Of a DNA stretch of 64,000 nucleotides, positions 46,646 to 56,700 are shown in pieces. The stretch spans positions 20,968 to 84,967 of the forward strand of contig NZ_MCAS01000031.1 of assembly GCF_003610895.1 (NCBI RefSeq), written 5' to 3'. The number at the start of each line of letters is the position of its first letter. Position 1 is the first letter of the stretch. This stretch comes from Paraburkholderia fungorum. GTDB lineage: Bacteria > Pseudomonadota > Gammaproteobacteria > Burkholderiales > Burkholderiaceae. The notes beneath the pieces were generated by a model, which had not been told where the DNA came from, searched no databases, and saw only the letters and a program-made list of their open reading frames with translations. Made by a program: the position numbers and the translations under genes.

Positions 46646-47884
46646 TCAGCGCGCATCCCGATGGATATCGTGCGTCACAAAACCTGCGTCGTTATCAGGC
46701 ATGTCGAGCCAATCGGGTTGGGCAAGCGAATGGCGGATATCTTCAAGGCCACTACTCCAATGTTCACGCATTGTAGAGAGGCCAAACTGGAAGTCTTTGA
46801 AGTGCCCTTCGTATTCCTTCTGCCGATAGATGAGGTGGATCACGTTGTAGCGCTTCGAACACGAGAGATCCTCCGCAAGCTTGCACCACGGATCGTTGCG
46901 CTGATCAGACGGCACGCGATCGAGCACCTCTCGCAGCACATGCCGGAAACGCTGCGAACGCTGCAGCATATCGGTCACGAGACGCGTGCGGCTCGAATAC
47001 TGGATGTCCTTCATGCGCCCTTGAACATCGGTGATGTTGTCGGGCACCGGTCCGATCGCACTCCAAAGGTCGACCTGGAACGCAAGCGTATCGCGACGCG
47101 GCGTGGTCTGAATGACTTCATAGAGCGGCGTGTTCGACATCAAACCACCGTCCCAGTAGTACTGGCCGTCGATCTCGACCGCCGCAAAGCCCGGCGGCAA
47201 CGCACCTGACGCCATGAAATGCTCGGGCCTCAGTTTCGTATGCCTGTTATCGAAGTAGGCGAAATTGCCTGTGCCGCAATTCACCGCGCCGACCGACACG
47301 CGCATCTCGCCGGAATTGATGCGATCGAAGTCGCACAGCGCCTCCAGCGTGGCCTTGAGCGGTGTGGTGTCGTAATAGCTCGCCAGTTGCGGCGGCCCGG
47401 AGACGGTGGGCAGCGGCGGCGGGAAACGCGGCACGAAGAAGCCCTTTTGCCCTTCCACAATCGCGCCCATCGCCTGAGTTGCCGTGAAGGCCTTACGCAC
47501 GGCTTCACTGGAATTGAACAAGGCGTGCTCGATAAAGGCCGGCAACGGCGGCCCGAACGCCGGTTGACAGATCGTTTCCCAGAACTGCAGCAGCCGCTCG
47601 ACACGCTTCTCCGGCGGATTGCCGGCAATGATGGCCGTATTCAGCGCACCGATCGAAATACCGGCGAGCCAGTTCGGCTCGATGCCGGCTTCGTAAAGTC
47701 CCTGAAAGACGCCGGCCTGATAGGCGCCCAACGCGCCACCGCCTTGCAGCATCAACGCGACGGTTTCGTAGTTGGGTAACTGGGCATGCCGGCCGGGATG
47801 CGCGGAGGGCGCCGGACCGGCGCCCTCGCCTTCCCCGCCGCCGGGCGCACCGGCGCGCGCCCGTTTGAGATTGCGTTGCGCCAT
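46646..47884 (-). CDS. Patatin-like phospholipase with DUF3734 domain
   Basis: 412 residues. The patatin fold has the oxyanion loop LQGGGALGAYQAGV, the nucleophile Ser77 in GISIG, and the catalytic aspartate in WDGGLMSN. The C-terminal ~130 residues are the DUF3734-type extension (KDIQYSSRTRLVTDML...VIHLIYRQKEYEGHFKDFQFG). It probably hydrolyses a lipid or polyhydroxybutyrate-related substrate. An AAGGAGG site precedes the ATG and the gene starts ten bases after bdhA, so they form an operon. That pairing suggests hydroxybutyrate metabolism. Confidence 0.93.
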   Translation of the reverse strand: MAQRNLKRARAGAPGGGEGEGAGPAPSAHPGRHAQLPNYETVALMLQGGGALGAYQAGVFQGLYEAGIEPNWLAGISIGALNTAIIAGNPPEKRVERLLQFWETICQPAFGPPLPAFIEHALFNSSEAVRKAFTATQAMGAIVEGQKGFFVPRFPPPLPTVSGPPQLASYYDTTPLKATLEALCDFDRINSGEMRVSVGAVNCGTGNFAYFDNRHTKLRPEHFMASGALPPGFAAVEIDGQYYWDGGLMSNTPLYEVIQTTPRRDTLAFQVDLWSAIGPVPDNITDVQGRMKDIQYSSRTRLVTDMLQRSQRFRHVLREVLDRVPSDQRNDPWCKLAEDLSCSKRYNVIHLIYRQKEYEGHFKDFQFGLSTMREHWSSGLEDIRHSLAQPDWLDMPDNDAGFVTHDIHRDAR

Positions 47885-47894
47885 GGGCGCCTCC

Positions 47895-48692
47895 TTATTG
47901 CATATACCAGCCGTGGCTCACAATAAAGGACTGGCCGGTCAGCGCCGCAGTCGGGAAGGTGGACAGGAATAGCACTGTCTGCGCGACGTCTTCCACCGTG
48001 GTGAAGATGCCGTCGACCGTGCCGCCCAGCATCACGCGCTTGATCACGTCTTCTTCGCTGATACCGAGCTCTTTGGCCTGCTCCGGAATCTGCTTGTCGA
48101 CCAGCGGCGTACGCACGAAACCCGGGCACACCACATGCGAGCGCACGTTATGTTTCGCGCCCTCTTTGGCCAGCACGCGTGAGAGCCCCAGCAGTGCATG
48201 TTTGGCCGTCACGTAAGCGGACTTCAGCGGCGAGGCCTCGTGCGAATGGACCGAACCCATGTAGATCACAATGCCGCCGCGATCGTCTTTGTACATATGT
48301 TTGAGCGCGGCCTTGGTGGTAAGGAAGGCGCCGTCCACATGGATTGCCTGCATCTTCTTCCAGTCGGAAAACGAATAGTTTTCGATTGGATTAACGATCT
48401 GGATGCCCGCGTTGGAAATCAGAATGTCGATCGAGCCGAACTCGGCTGCGACTTTGTCGATACCCTGGTTGACGGCGTCTTCGTTCGTGACGTCCATTGC
48501 CACGCCGATTGCCTTGCCACCAGCCTGTTTGATTTCCTCAGCGACGGCGTTCGCGCCCTCCTGGTTCAGGTCGGCGATCGCGATCGCCGCGCCCGCTGCG
48601 GAAAGCGTAAGCGCAATCTGCTTGCCGATACCGCTCGCAGCGCCGGTAACCACCGCGACCTTGCCATTCAGATTCGTGTTCAGTGACGACAT
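47895..48692 (-). CDS. bdhA: 3-hydroxybutyrate dehydrogenase
   Basis: 265 residues, SDR fold. NAD-binding motif VTGAASGIGKQIA, NAG at ISNAGIQIV, catalytic Ser-Tyr-Lys (MGSVHSHEASPLKSAYVTAKHALLG), and the BdhA-type C-terminus (GQSFIVSHGWYMQ). It converts 3-hydroxybutyrate to acetoacetate in the use of polyhydroxybutyrate. A GGAGG ribosome site precedes the ATG. The patatin gene follows closely. Confidence 0.94.
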   Translation of the reverse strand: MSSLNTNLNGKVAVVTGAASGIGKQIALTLSAAGAAIAIADLNQEGANAVAEEIKQAGGKAIGVAMDVTNEDAVNQGIDKVAAEFGSIDILISNAGIQIVNPIENYSFSDWKKMQAIHVDGAFLTTKAALKHMYKDDRGGIVIYMGSVHSHEASPLKSAYVTAKHALLGLSRVLAKEGAKHNVRSHVVCPGFVRTPLVDKQIPEQAKELGISEEDVIKRVMLGGTVDGIFTTVEDVAQTVLFLSTFPTAALTGQSFIVSHGWYMQ

Positions 48693-48914
48693 CCAGAACC
48701 TCCATGCAGTTGATGAGCAATGAGACCACGGGCCGCAGGCGGCGTGAAGTCAGCCAAACGGCATAGGCCGTTTGGCCGAATGCTGCACTGCGGCCAACGT
48801 TGCTATTGTGCATGAAGCGTGTGAACTACATCCGTAAACCGCGCATCGAGCCTTATCTCTTTAAACTAGACGTTTCAGCGGGATTCCGGCGGCATCACTA
48901 CCAAGGAGGAATGC

Positions 48915-49886
48915 ATGAATTATCGACGTCTGGGCCGTTCCGGCCTGCAAGTTAGCGAACTGTCCATCGGCTCATGGGTCACCTACGGCAATCAGGTGGA
49001 TCACCACGCGGCGCGCGAGTCGCTCGCGGCCGCACGCGATGCGGGAGTCAACTTCTTCGACAACGCGGAGGTTTATGCCGCCGGCCAGTCCGAAGAAATC
49101 ATGGGCCAGGCGCTCAAGGAACTGGCGTGGCCGCGCGTGAGCTACGTGGTATCCACGAAATTTTTCTGGGGACTCAACGAAGCGCCGAATCAGTACCACA
49201 CGCTGAACCGCAAATATCTGCTGAACGCGATCGATACCTCGCTCAAACGCCTGCAGCTCGATTATGTCGATCTGGTGTTCTGTCATCGTCCTGATCCGAA
49301 CACGCCGGTCGAAGAAACCGTCTGGGCCATGAGCGACATGATCACGCGTGGCAAGGCACTGTACTGGGGCACGTCAGAATGGAGCGCCGACGAAATCCGC
49401 GCGGCTTACGAGATCGCTGAGCGGCATCATCTGCACAAACCGGTCATGGAGCAGCCACAGTACAACCTGTTCCACCGCAAGCGGGTCGAGCAGGAATACA
49501 AGCGGCTGTACGAGGATATCGGCCTCGGGCTGACCACCTGGAGCCCGCTCGCATCCGGCCTGCTCACCGGCAAGTACCGCGCTGGCGTGCCTGCCGACAG
49601 CCGCGCGCAGCTGCAAGGCTACGACTGGCTGCGCAAGCAGGTCACCGATGCCGGCAAAAACAACGTGGTCGGCAAGCTGGGCGAAGTGGCTGACGAACTG
49701 GACTGCACGGTCGGCCAGCTGGCGATTGGGTGGATTCTGAAGAATCCGAATGTGAGCACGGTCATCACCGGCGCGTCACGCGTCGAACAGATCGGCGAAA
49801 ACATGAAATCCGCCGAGGTGGCCGAGCGGATCACCCCGGAGATCAAGCAGCGGATCGAGGAAATCATCGGCGACGCCTACGACTAA
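48915..49886 (+). CDS. Aldo/keto reductase (voltage-gated K+ channel beta-subunit type)
   Basis: 323 residues. The AKR core begins MNYRRLGRSGLQVSELSIGSWVTYG; the catalytic Asp/Tyr (FFDNAEVYAAG), Lys and His (YVDLVFCHRPDP) are present. It resembles the YajO/Kv-beta subgroup (GKALYWGTSEWSADEI; LLTGKY). It reduces aldehydes or ketones with NADPH; the substrate is unknown. A strong AAGGAGG site precedes the ATG. Confidence 0.94.
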   Translation: MNYRRLGRSGLQVSELSIGSWVTYGNQVDHHAARESLAAARDAGVNFFDNAEVYAAGQSEEIMGQALKELAWPRVSYVVSTKFFWGLNEAPNQYHTLNRKYLLNAIDTSLKRLQLDYVDLVFCHRPDPNTPVEETVWAMSDMITRGKALYWGTSEWSADEIRAAYEIAERHHLHKPVMEQPQYNLFHRKRVEQEYKRLYEDIGLGLTTWSPLASGLLTGKYRAGVPADSRAQLQGYDWLRKQVTDAGKNNVVGKLGEVADELDCTVGQLAIGWILKNPNVSTVITGASRVEQIGENMKSAEVAERITPEIKQRIEEIIGDAYD

Positions 49887-50078
49887 CCGGTCGCGCGCCG
49901 AGCCTCGGGGCATGGCCTGCGCGCCATCCGGGCCCTGTTCCGTACAACGCATTACGGGACGCAACGCGCGGTCGCGTACAATACGCGACCGCGCTGCACT
50001 TCGGTTGTGCTGCCGCATTGCATTCGCATCGCCGAATCCGCCCTGGACCGGCACGCCCTCTTTCAGCGTCTCCTCATC

Positions 50079-50924
50079 ATGCTCAGCTACCGCCACGCCT
50101 TTCATGCAGGCAATCACGCCGACGTTCTGAAACACGCCGTCGTGTTACAGCTACTGCGCTACCTCGGCCAGAAGGACAAAGCCTACTGGTATATCGACAC
50201 GCACGCGGGCGCCGGCGTCTATTCGCTGAAGGAAGGCTACGCGACCAAAACCGGCGAGTTCCAGACCGGCATCGCCAAACTATGGGGGCGTAACGACCTG
50301 CCGTCGGTCTTCGCGGATTACGTCGACGAAGTGAGCGCGCTGAATCCGGACGGCCAGTTGCGCTTCTACCCGGGTTCGCCGTATATCGCGTGGCGGCAGA
50401 TGCGCGAGCAGGACCGCATGCGCCTGTTCGAGTTGCACACTACGGAAATCGACGTGCTGCGCCATAACTTCCGCGACGCGGGCCGCCGCGCGATGCTTTA
50501 TGCGGGCGACGGCTTCGACGGCATCCTCGCATTGCTACCGCCGGCACCGCGCCGCGCGCTGGTGCTGCTCGATCCGTCGTACGAAGACAAGCGCGACTAC
50601 ACGCGCACGCTGCGCTGCGTCGAAGAGAGCCTGAAGCGCTTCCCGACCGGCACCTATGCAGTCTGGTATCCGCAGGTAAGACGCCTTGAGTCACAGCGCT
50701 TCCCCGATCAGTTGAAGAAGCTGCAAGAGCGCAACTGGTTGCATGTGAGCCTGACCGTCAGCAATCCGCCGACCGACGGCTTCGGGTTATTCGGCAGTGG
50801 GATGTTCATCCTGAATCCGCCGTATACGCTGGCAAAAACGCTGAAAGACCAGATGCCCTGGCTGGTTCAGGCGCTCGGCGAGGACAAGGCCGCACAGTTC
50901 AAGGTGGAGTATCGAGGCGATTGA
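50079..50924 (+). CDS. rlmJ: 23S rRNA (adenine2030-N6)-methyltransferase
   Basis: 281 residues. The RlmJ start MLSYRHAFHAGNHADVLKHAVV is complete, and the protein has DTHAGAGVYSL (SAM binding), GLFGSGMFILNPP, and the catalytic-type LLDPSYEDKRDY. It methylates A2030 of 23S rRNA. The ATG at 50079 begins the conserved N-terminus. Confidence 0.95.
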   Translation: MLSYRHAFHAGNHADVLKHAVVLQLLRYLGQKDKAYWYIDTHAGAGVYSLKEGYATKTGEFQTGIAKLWGRNDLPSVFADYVDEVSALNPDGQLRFYPGSPYIAWRQMREQDRMRLFELHTTEIDVLRHNFRDAGRRAMLYAGDGFDGILALLPPAPRRALVLLDPSYEDKRDYTRTLRCVEESLKRFPTGTYAVWYPQVRRLESQRFPDQLKKLQERNWLHVSLTVSNPPTDGFGLFGSGMFILNPPYTLAKTLKDQMPWLVQALGEDKAAQFKVEYRGD

Positions 50925-50926
50925 GC

Positions 50927-51268
50927 CTATTGTCCGCGAGGCACGGGACGAGGTTGCGGGTACGGCGTTCCACCGCCAACAGGCACCGGGACGTAGGGCG
51001 CGACAACGAATGGGATCGATGAATTCGGCGCCAGCTCGGTAGGCGTGGCGATGGGCTGCGCCCCTACAATCGGCTGCCGCGAGAGCGGCGCGGTTTGCAG
51101 CACCGTACCGCTTTGGCCGTCGCTAATGCCGTTCTGCGAATCGAGTATCACGGGTTTGCGGACGTTATTACTCGTTGCGGCGAAGCTCGCCGTTACTGCG
51201 AAAACCGTTGTCAGCGCGGCTGCAGCAGCCATGACCAGGGCGGATTTGAGCAAGCGGACAGGAGACAT
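50927..51268 (-). CDS. Hypothetical periplasmic protein
   Basis: 113 residues. A signal peptide (LVMAAAAALTTVFAVTASFAA) precedes a Pro-rich mature part (PVPVGGGTPYPQPRPVPRG). No domain recognised. Convergent with rlmJ, two bases from its stop. A GACAGGAGA ribosome site is present before the ATG. Confidence 0.65.
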   Translation of the reverse strand: MSPVRLLKSALVMAAAAALTTVFAVTASFAATSNNVRKPVILDSQNGISDGQSGTVLQTAPLSRQPIVGAQPIATPTELAPNSSIPFVVAPYVPVPVGGGTPYPQPRPVPRGQ

Positions 51269-51505
51269 AGGCGGACCGGTTGAGTTTGAAAATGCCGGAT
51301 AGCGCGGTAAACCGCTTTACCTTACCGCGACGACGCCCGTCAGGCTAGCTGTTATTGGCCACAAATCGCCTTGAAGCGCCACTTGCCGTGAAATTTCGCG
51401 GTCCAGATGTGACAAAGCCCCGTCTATACGGGGCTCAACACTTTACCGCTTCACTACGCTGGCCGCGCACAAGCGCTGCCGGGTCAAACTTGATGCAGTT
51501 GAAAC

Positions 51506-51652
51506 TTACAGCGAGTAGCCGTTGGTTTCGAGCGAGCGGATGCGTTGTTCGAGCTGAACGATATCCGACGACGACGCCAGATAGGCTTCACGACGGCTAC
51601 GTTCTGCGGTTTCAAACCAGGTGCTCAGCTTTTCAAGTACGTATGCAAACAT
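51506..51652 (-). CDS. DUF3563 family small protein
   Basis: 48 residues (begins MFAYVLEKLSTWFETAERSR, ends in LETNGYSL), a good match by eye to DUF3563, a family of short helical proteins common in Burkholderiales with unknown function. GGAG lies seven bases before the ATG. A TATAAT-like -10 element is present at 51727-51732 on the same strand, and a stem AGCCCCG/CGGGGCT (51416-51435) downstream may be its terminator. The ~290 bases between this gene and cueR hold no other gene. Confidence 0.8.
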   Translation of the reverse strand: MFAYVLEKLSTWFETAERSRREAYLASSSDIVQLEQRIRSLETNGYSL

Positions 51653-51946
51653 GATGTTCTCCAAGGATCAGATTGAATCCCCGGTGAGTTCTGCATCAGG
51701 GATTTCCCGTAAAAGGGTTAACCCGGATTATAGCCCTATGGTGCAACCTTGCTAGTGAAATGCCCGCATGACGTGCATTCCGTTTTGGAATGGTGCACGC
51801 GCGTGGTGCACTTAAGTCTTTGATTTATCTAAATTCAAGATGCTTGTCTCGAGGCGAGTGATGTTACCCCAAATAATTTTGCACTATTTTAGTGCTTTTT
51901 GACGCTCCGCCGCGATAAATCCCACAACGGGTTGCACCTGGCCTCT

Positions 51947-52369
51947 TCAAATCGGATGGCAGCCCTTCCCTGACACCAGATCAGTGTCGGCCAGCCGCTC
52001 GATAATCGGGCAATCCGGGCGCTCGTCGCCATGGCAATGGTCCGCCAGATGCGCCAACGTGTCGCGCATGTCAGTCAGTTCTGCAATACGGCGATCGAGT
52101 TCCGCGACGTGCTCCAGCGCAATCGTCTTTACTTCTGCGCTGGCGCGCGACCGGTCGTGCCACAGCGCCAGCAAGCGGCGGATGTCTTCGACCAGAAAAC
52201 CAAGACGGCGCGCCTGCCGGATGAAACGCAGCGAATGGACCTCTTGCGGTCCGTATACACGGTAGCCGGCGCTTGTGCGCGCCTTCGCCGCCAGCAAATC
52301 TACGCTTTCGTAGTAGCGAATCATCTTCGCCGTGACGCCCGACGCGCGGGCCGCTTCACCGATATTCAT
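51947..52369 (-). CDS. cueR: CueR-type copper-responsive MerR regulator
   Basis: 140 residues. MerR helix-turn-helix (MNIGEAARASGVTAKMIRYYESVDLL), a dimer helix, and the CueR metal loop C-x7-C (CHGDERPDC), which selects monovalent copper, silver or gold. It activates transcription from a promoter with a 19-bp spacer by twisting DNA. Divergent from the copper chaperone gene, with its operator in between. The ATG at 52369 begins the conserved fold; an upstream GTG would place coding sequence over the operator. Confidence 0.93.
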   Translation of the reverse strand: MNIGEAARASGVTAKMIRYYESVDLLAAKARTSAGYRVYGPQEVHSLRFIRQARRLGFLVEDIRRLLALWHDRSRASAEVKTIALEHVAELDRRIAELTDMRDTLAHLADHCHGDERPDCPIIERLADTDLVSGKGCHPI

Positions 52370-52401
52370 GACTGTTTCCCCAGTGTGTGCGTCGATCGTA
52401 C

Positions 52402-52422
52402 ACCTTCCCACGGTGGGAAGGT
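52402..52422. promoter_or_regulatory. CueR operator
   Basis: A perfect ACCTTCC-N7-GGAAGGT dyad, the CueR consensus, between cueR and the chaperone gene. It should control the rightward unit and perhaps cueR. Confidence 0.9.
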
Positions 52423-52492
52423 CAGGCACTCAGTTGCGTATCGGCAGGCATAATTCAACCATCGCAACATTCATTTTTTCGAGGCAATCCCG

Positions 52493-52711
52493 ATGACGAT
52501 CGAATTCCAGGTGGAAGGCATGAGCTGCCAGCATTGCGTGGCGGCAGTTACGAATGCAATCCGTGAACACGATGAAACCGCTCAGGTCCGGGTCGATCTG
52601 GCATCCGGCCGCGTGGCGGTCGACTCGGCGCAACCGGCTGGCACGCTACAGGCTGCAATCGACGAGGCCGGTTACACGGTAACCGGCGTGACCACCGGCC
52701 CGGCCCGCTAA
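52493..52711 (+). CDS. copZ: CopZ-like heavy-metal-associated (HMA) chaperone
   Basis: 72 residues with the GMSCQHC metal motif and the ferredoxin-like HMA fold (AVTNAIREHDETAQVRVDLASGRVAV...AAIDEAGYTV). It should carry cuprous copper in the cytoplasm. The CueR operator lies about 70 bases upstream. No copper ATPase gene is next to it in this window. Confidence 0.93.
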   Translation: MTIEFQVEGMSCQHCVAAVTNAIREHDETAQVRVDLASGRVAVDSAQPAGTLQAAIDEAGYTVTGVTTGPAR

Positions 52712-52724
52712 GCGGGCGACCGTC

Positions 52725-53645
52725 ATGTTCAAGGTTGCCGTCATTGGTGCTTCCGGGCTGCTCGGCCGGGCTCTCGTCGACGAACTGGCACAGCAGGCAA
52801 GCTGGCAAGTCGTCGCTACGGCGTTCAGCCGGCCAGGTCCGAACACCGTTGCCCTGGATATTCGCGATGCGCGAGCGGTCGAGCAATTTGTCGAGCGCGA
52901 GGCGCCGGACGCGCTCGTCATTGCCGCTGCGGAACGTCGGCCGGATGTGTGCGAGCACGATCCGGCGCTCGCCCGCGCGTTGAACGTGGATGCGGTGCGC
53001 ACCATTGCTGCGGCGGCAAAACGCCGCAGTGCATGGACGCTCTCGATCTCGACCGATTACGTGTTCGACGGCGCCCACCCGCCCTATCAGCACGATTCCG
53101 CGCCCGCGCCGCTCAATGCCTATGGGCGCAGCAAACTCGAGGGCGAACGCGCGCTGGCCGAATCCACCGATCTCGGCTGCGTGCTGCGTTTGCCGCTGCT
53201 GTATGGACCGATCGTCGATTGGGCGGAATCGGCGGTGACGAGTCTCGTGCCGGCGATCGCCGCGTCGGCTTCGCGTGGAGGCAAGGCCGCTGTCATGGAT
53301 GCATGGGCGATTCGTTACCCGACGTTTACACCCGACGTCGCGTTCGTGATCCGGCAGATGCTCGAATGGCACGCACGTGGCGAGGCAATCCGCGGCATCG
53401 TGCAATGGTCGGGGGACGAGCCGATGAACAAGTATGAAATCGCCGTGCGGCTCGCCGCTGCACTGCAACTCGATGCGCAAATAACGCCACAGTACACGCC
53501 CACGGACGCGACGCCGCGTCCGCATAACTGTCATTTGTCGTCGGGACGGCTCGAGGCACTCGGCATTGGCCGCCGCACGCCGTTCAACGCGGCGATCCGG
53601 CAAGTGCTGGCGGAATTTCCATGGCGGGGCGAGACGACAACGTAG
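52725..53645 (+). CDS. RmlD-like SDR sugar-nucleotide reductase or MAT2B-type protein
   Basis: 306 residues. NAD(P) motif IGASGLLGRALVDEL, active-site region STDYVFDG with YGRSKLEGE (Tyr-x3-Lys), and the RmlD-type C-terminus. Related proteins reduce dTDP-4-dehydrorhamnose or, as MAT2B-type, bind methionine adenosyltransferase. The gene starts 13 bases after copZ, so it is probably co-transcribed under CueR, an unusual partner for copper genes. No other rhamnose genes are nearby. Confidence 0.85.
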   Translation: MFKVAVIGASGLLGRALVDELAQQASWQVVATAFSRPGPNTVALDIRDARAVEQFVEREAPDALVIAAAERRPDVCEHDPALARALNVDAVRTIAAAAKRRSAWTLSISTDYVFDGAHPPYQHDSAPAPLNAYGRSKLEGERALAESTDLGCVLRLPLLYGPIVDWAESAVTSLVPAIAASASRGGKAAVMDAWAIRYPTFTPDVAFVIRQMLEWHARGEAIRGIVQWSGDEPMNKYEIAVRLAAALQLDAQITPQYTPTDATPRPHNCHLSSGRLEALGIGRRTPFNAAIRQVLAEFPWRGETTT

Positions 53646-53754
53646 CGCCCGGCAACGAGAGCGACCGCGGCAGGTGCGGGCCCCTCGCTGCTACGCCCCG
53701 GCACTCTGCCTGCCAGCCGCCGGGACCTGGAAGCTTGGCCACGGCAGGTCCGTA

Positions 53755-56700
53755 TCAATGAAAATCGCGACTTGCCGTGGCCAGTTCGCCGAGCCAGTCG
53801 CTGTGGTCTTCGAGCCGATGCGCGACGAGGTGGATCACCTCGCCCTTCTGCTTGCGTTTCACGTTCCCTGCATTATTGGCGTCCGCCACGTGGCCGGCAC
53901 TGTCACCTCCGGTAGAAACGCCGTCATCACGCTGCAAGACGCCATACACCGCCAGCAACGATGAACCCAGCAACACTTTGCGCTGCTTTTCCACCAGCGC
54001 TGGCCAGACGATCACGTTGATCGAACCGGTTTCGTCTTCAATGGAAACGAACACGGTACCGTTTGCCGTGCCGGGCCGTTGCCGCACGGTGACAATGCCG
54101 CAGGCACGCGCCAGCGTGCCGTGCCGGCACACCGCGAGTTCTGCCGCCGTACGAAAACGCTGCCTGGCAAGACGTTCGCGCAATAGGGCGAGTGGATGAC
54201 GATTGAGCGTGAGACCGATGCTCGCGTAATCGTCGACGATCTCGCGACTTTCGGTTGCCTGCGGCAAGGCCAACGGCGCTTCGGCGATCGGCGCATCGCG
54301 CAGCAGCCTGGGCACCGCGTGCTGCGCGGTCACCGCCCACCACGCTTCGCGCCGATGGCCCGCGATGCTGACCAGCGCATTCGCCGCCGCCAGCGCTTCG
54401 AGATCACGCCGCGTCAATGCCGCACGACGCGTCAAATCGTCGACGTCGGTAAACGGTGCCTCACGACGGGCCGCCATGACGCGTTCGGCAGCCACCTGTG
54501 AAAAACCTTTGATCAGATGCATGCCGATGCGTACCGCCGGACCGCGCGCACCATAGGTCTTCGACGATTGAAATACGCGTGCGGTCAGCTGTTTTGCGGC
54601 GCGCCGGATCGTCCGGGCCACGGTAAAGCGCCGCAACGACAGATCACGGAATTGCTGTGCGGACAATGCGCCCTGCTGACGACGCAAACAGGTCTCGCCC
54701 GATGAAATCCGCTGCCCTTCATGGCCGCGTCGTTCGAAGGTCGATTCCCAGTCGCTCAAGGTCACGTCGGGAGGCAATACCGGGACACCGTGACGCCGGG
54801 CATCCTGCACGAGTTGCGATGGCGAATAAAACCCCAACGGCTGACTGTTCAGTAACCCGGCCAGAAAAGCGGCCGGCTCATAACGCTTCAACCACGCGCT
54901 GAGGTAGACCAGCAAGGCAAAGCTCGCGGCATGGCTTTCAGGAAAACCATATTCGCCGAAGCCTTCGATCTGTTTGCAGATGCGTGCAATGAACTCTGGT
55001 TCATAGTCTCGCTTGAGCATGCGCTCGGTCAGATCCTGTTGATACTTCGCCAGATTGCCGGTGCGCCGCCACGCGGCCATCGCGCGCCGCAATTGATCGG
55101 CCTGCTCCCCGGTATATTTCGCGGCAACCATCGCGAGGTGCATCACCTGTTCCTGGAAAATCGGCACGCCGAGCGTGCGCTCCAGCACGGGCCGCAACTC
55201 CTCCTTCGCGTAGTCCACCGCCTCCAGATTCTGCTTGCGGCGCAGATACGGATGCACCATGCCGCCCTGGATCGGTCCGGGCCGCACGATCGCGACTTCG
55301 ATTACAAGATCGTAGTACTTGTTCGGTTTCAGCCGCGGCAACATGCTTTGCTGCGCACGCGATTCGATCTGGAATACGCCGATCGTGTCGGCATGACCGC
55401 ACATTTCGTAGACGGCCCGATCCTCGCGCGGAATATCCTGCATCCTGAATTTCGGCAAACCGCGTCGCAATGCGACGAATTCCAGAGCGCGCCGGATTGC
55501 CGACAACATGCCTAGCGCCAGCACGTCGACTTTTAGCAGCTTGAGCGCATCGATATCGTCCTTGTCCCACTCGATCACGCTACGGTCTTTCATCGTTGCG
55601 TTCTCGATCGGCACGAGCCGTGACAGCTTGTCTTTCGCTATCACAAAGCCACCGACGTGTTGCGACAGATGACGCGGAAAACTGCGCAACTCTTTGGTGA
55701 GGCGAATCAGATGCTGCGTGATGTGCGAATTGGCAGCGAAGCCCGCTTCGGCAAGATATTTGGCGACCGCATCCGCGCCGTCCCACCACTGCTGCGACTT
55801 ACTGATCCGCTCGATCAGCGACGCTTCGAGCCCCAATGCCTTGCCGACGTCCTTCAACGCACTGCGTGCGTGATAGGTAATCAGCGTTGCAGTGAGCGCA
55901 GCACGATGACGGCCATACTTCCCATAGATATATTGAATCACTTCTTCTCGACGCTGATGCTCGAAATCGATGTCGATATCAGGCGGTTCGTTACGCGCGC
56001 GTGAGATGAACCGTTCGATCAGCATGTTCATGCTCGCCGGATCGATTTCCGTTACATGCAGGCAGTAGCATACGATCGAGTTTGCCGCCGAACCTCGCCC
56101 CTGGCACAGTATGTTTCTGGAGCGCGCGAAGCTCACGATATCGTGTACCGTCAGGAAATACTTTTCGTATTTCAGGTCGGCGATCAGTTTCAGTTCTGTC
56201 TCGATCTGACCGATTCGTTTGAGATCCATCCCTTTCGGCCAGCGCTCCATCGCGCCGGCCATGACCAGTTTGCGCAGATAGCTTGATGGCGATTCACCGG
56301 CGGGCACCAGCTCTTCCGGATACTCGTACTCGAGTTCGCTGAGCGAGAAGCGGCACAGGGCCGCGATACGCAGCGTTTCTTCGAGCGTGTCGCGGGGATA
56401 CAGTTTGCCGAGCCGCACGCGAGTGCGCATATGCCGTTCGGCATTGGCCTCGAGCGCGTGGCCACACGCCGATAGCGGCGTGACGAGGCCAATCGCGGTC
56501 AGGGTGTCCTGCAACGGCTTGCGTGATCGCACGTGCATCAGGACGCCCCCTGCTGCGACCAAAGGCAAACCACTCGCTTTTGAAATCATTCGCAATGCGT
56601 CGATCTGAAGATCGTCGCTGCCTGTTTGCCAGAGTTCGAGTGCGATCCATGAGCGTTGCGGCGCGAACGAAGCCAGCCAGTGTGCGCAGCGCAATGTGTG

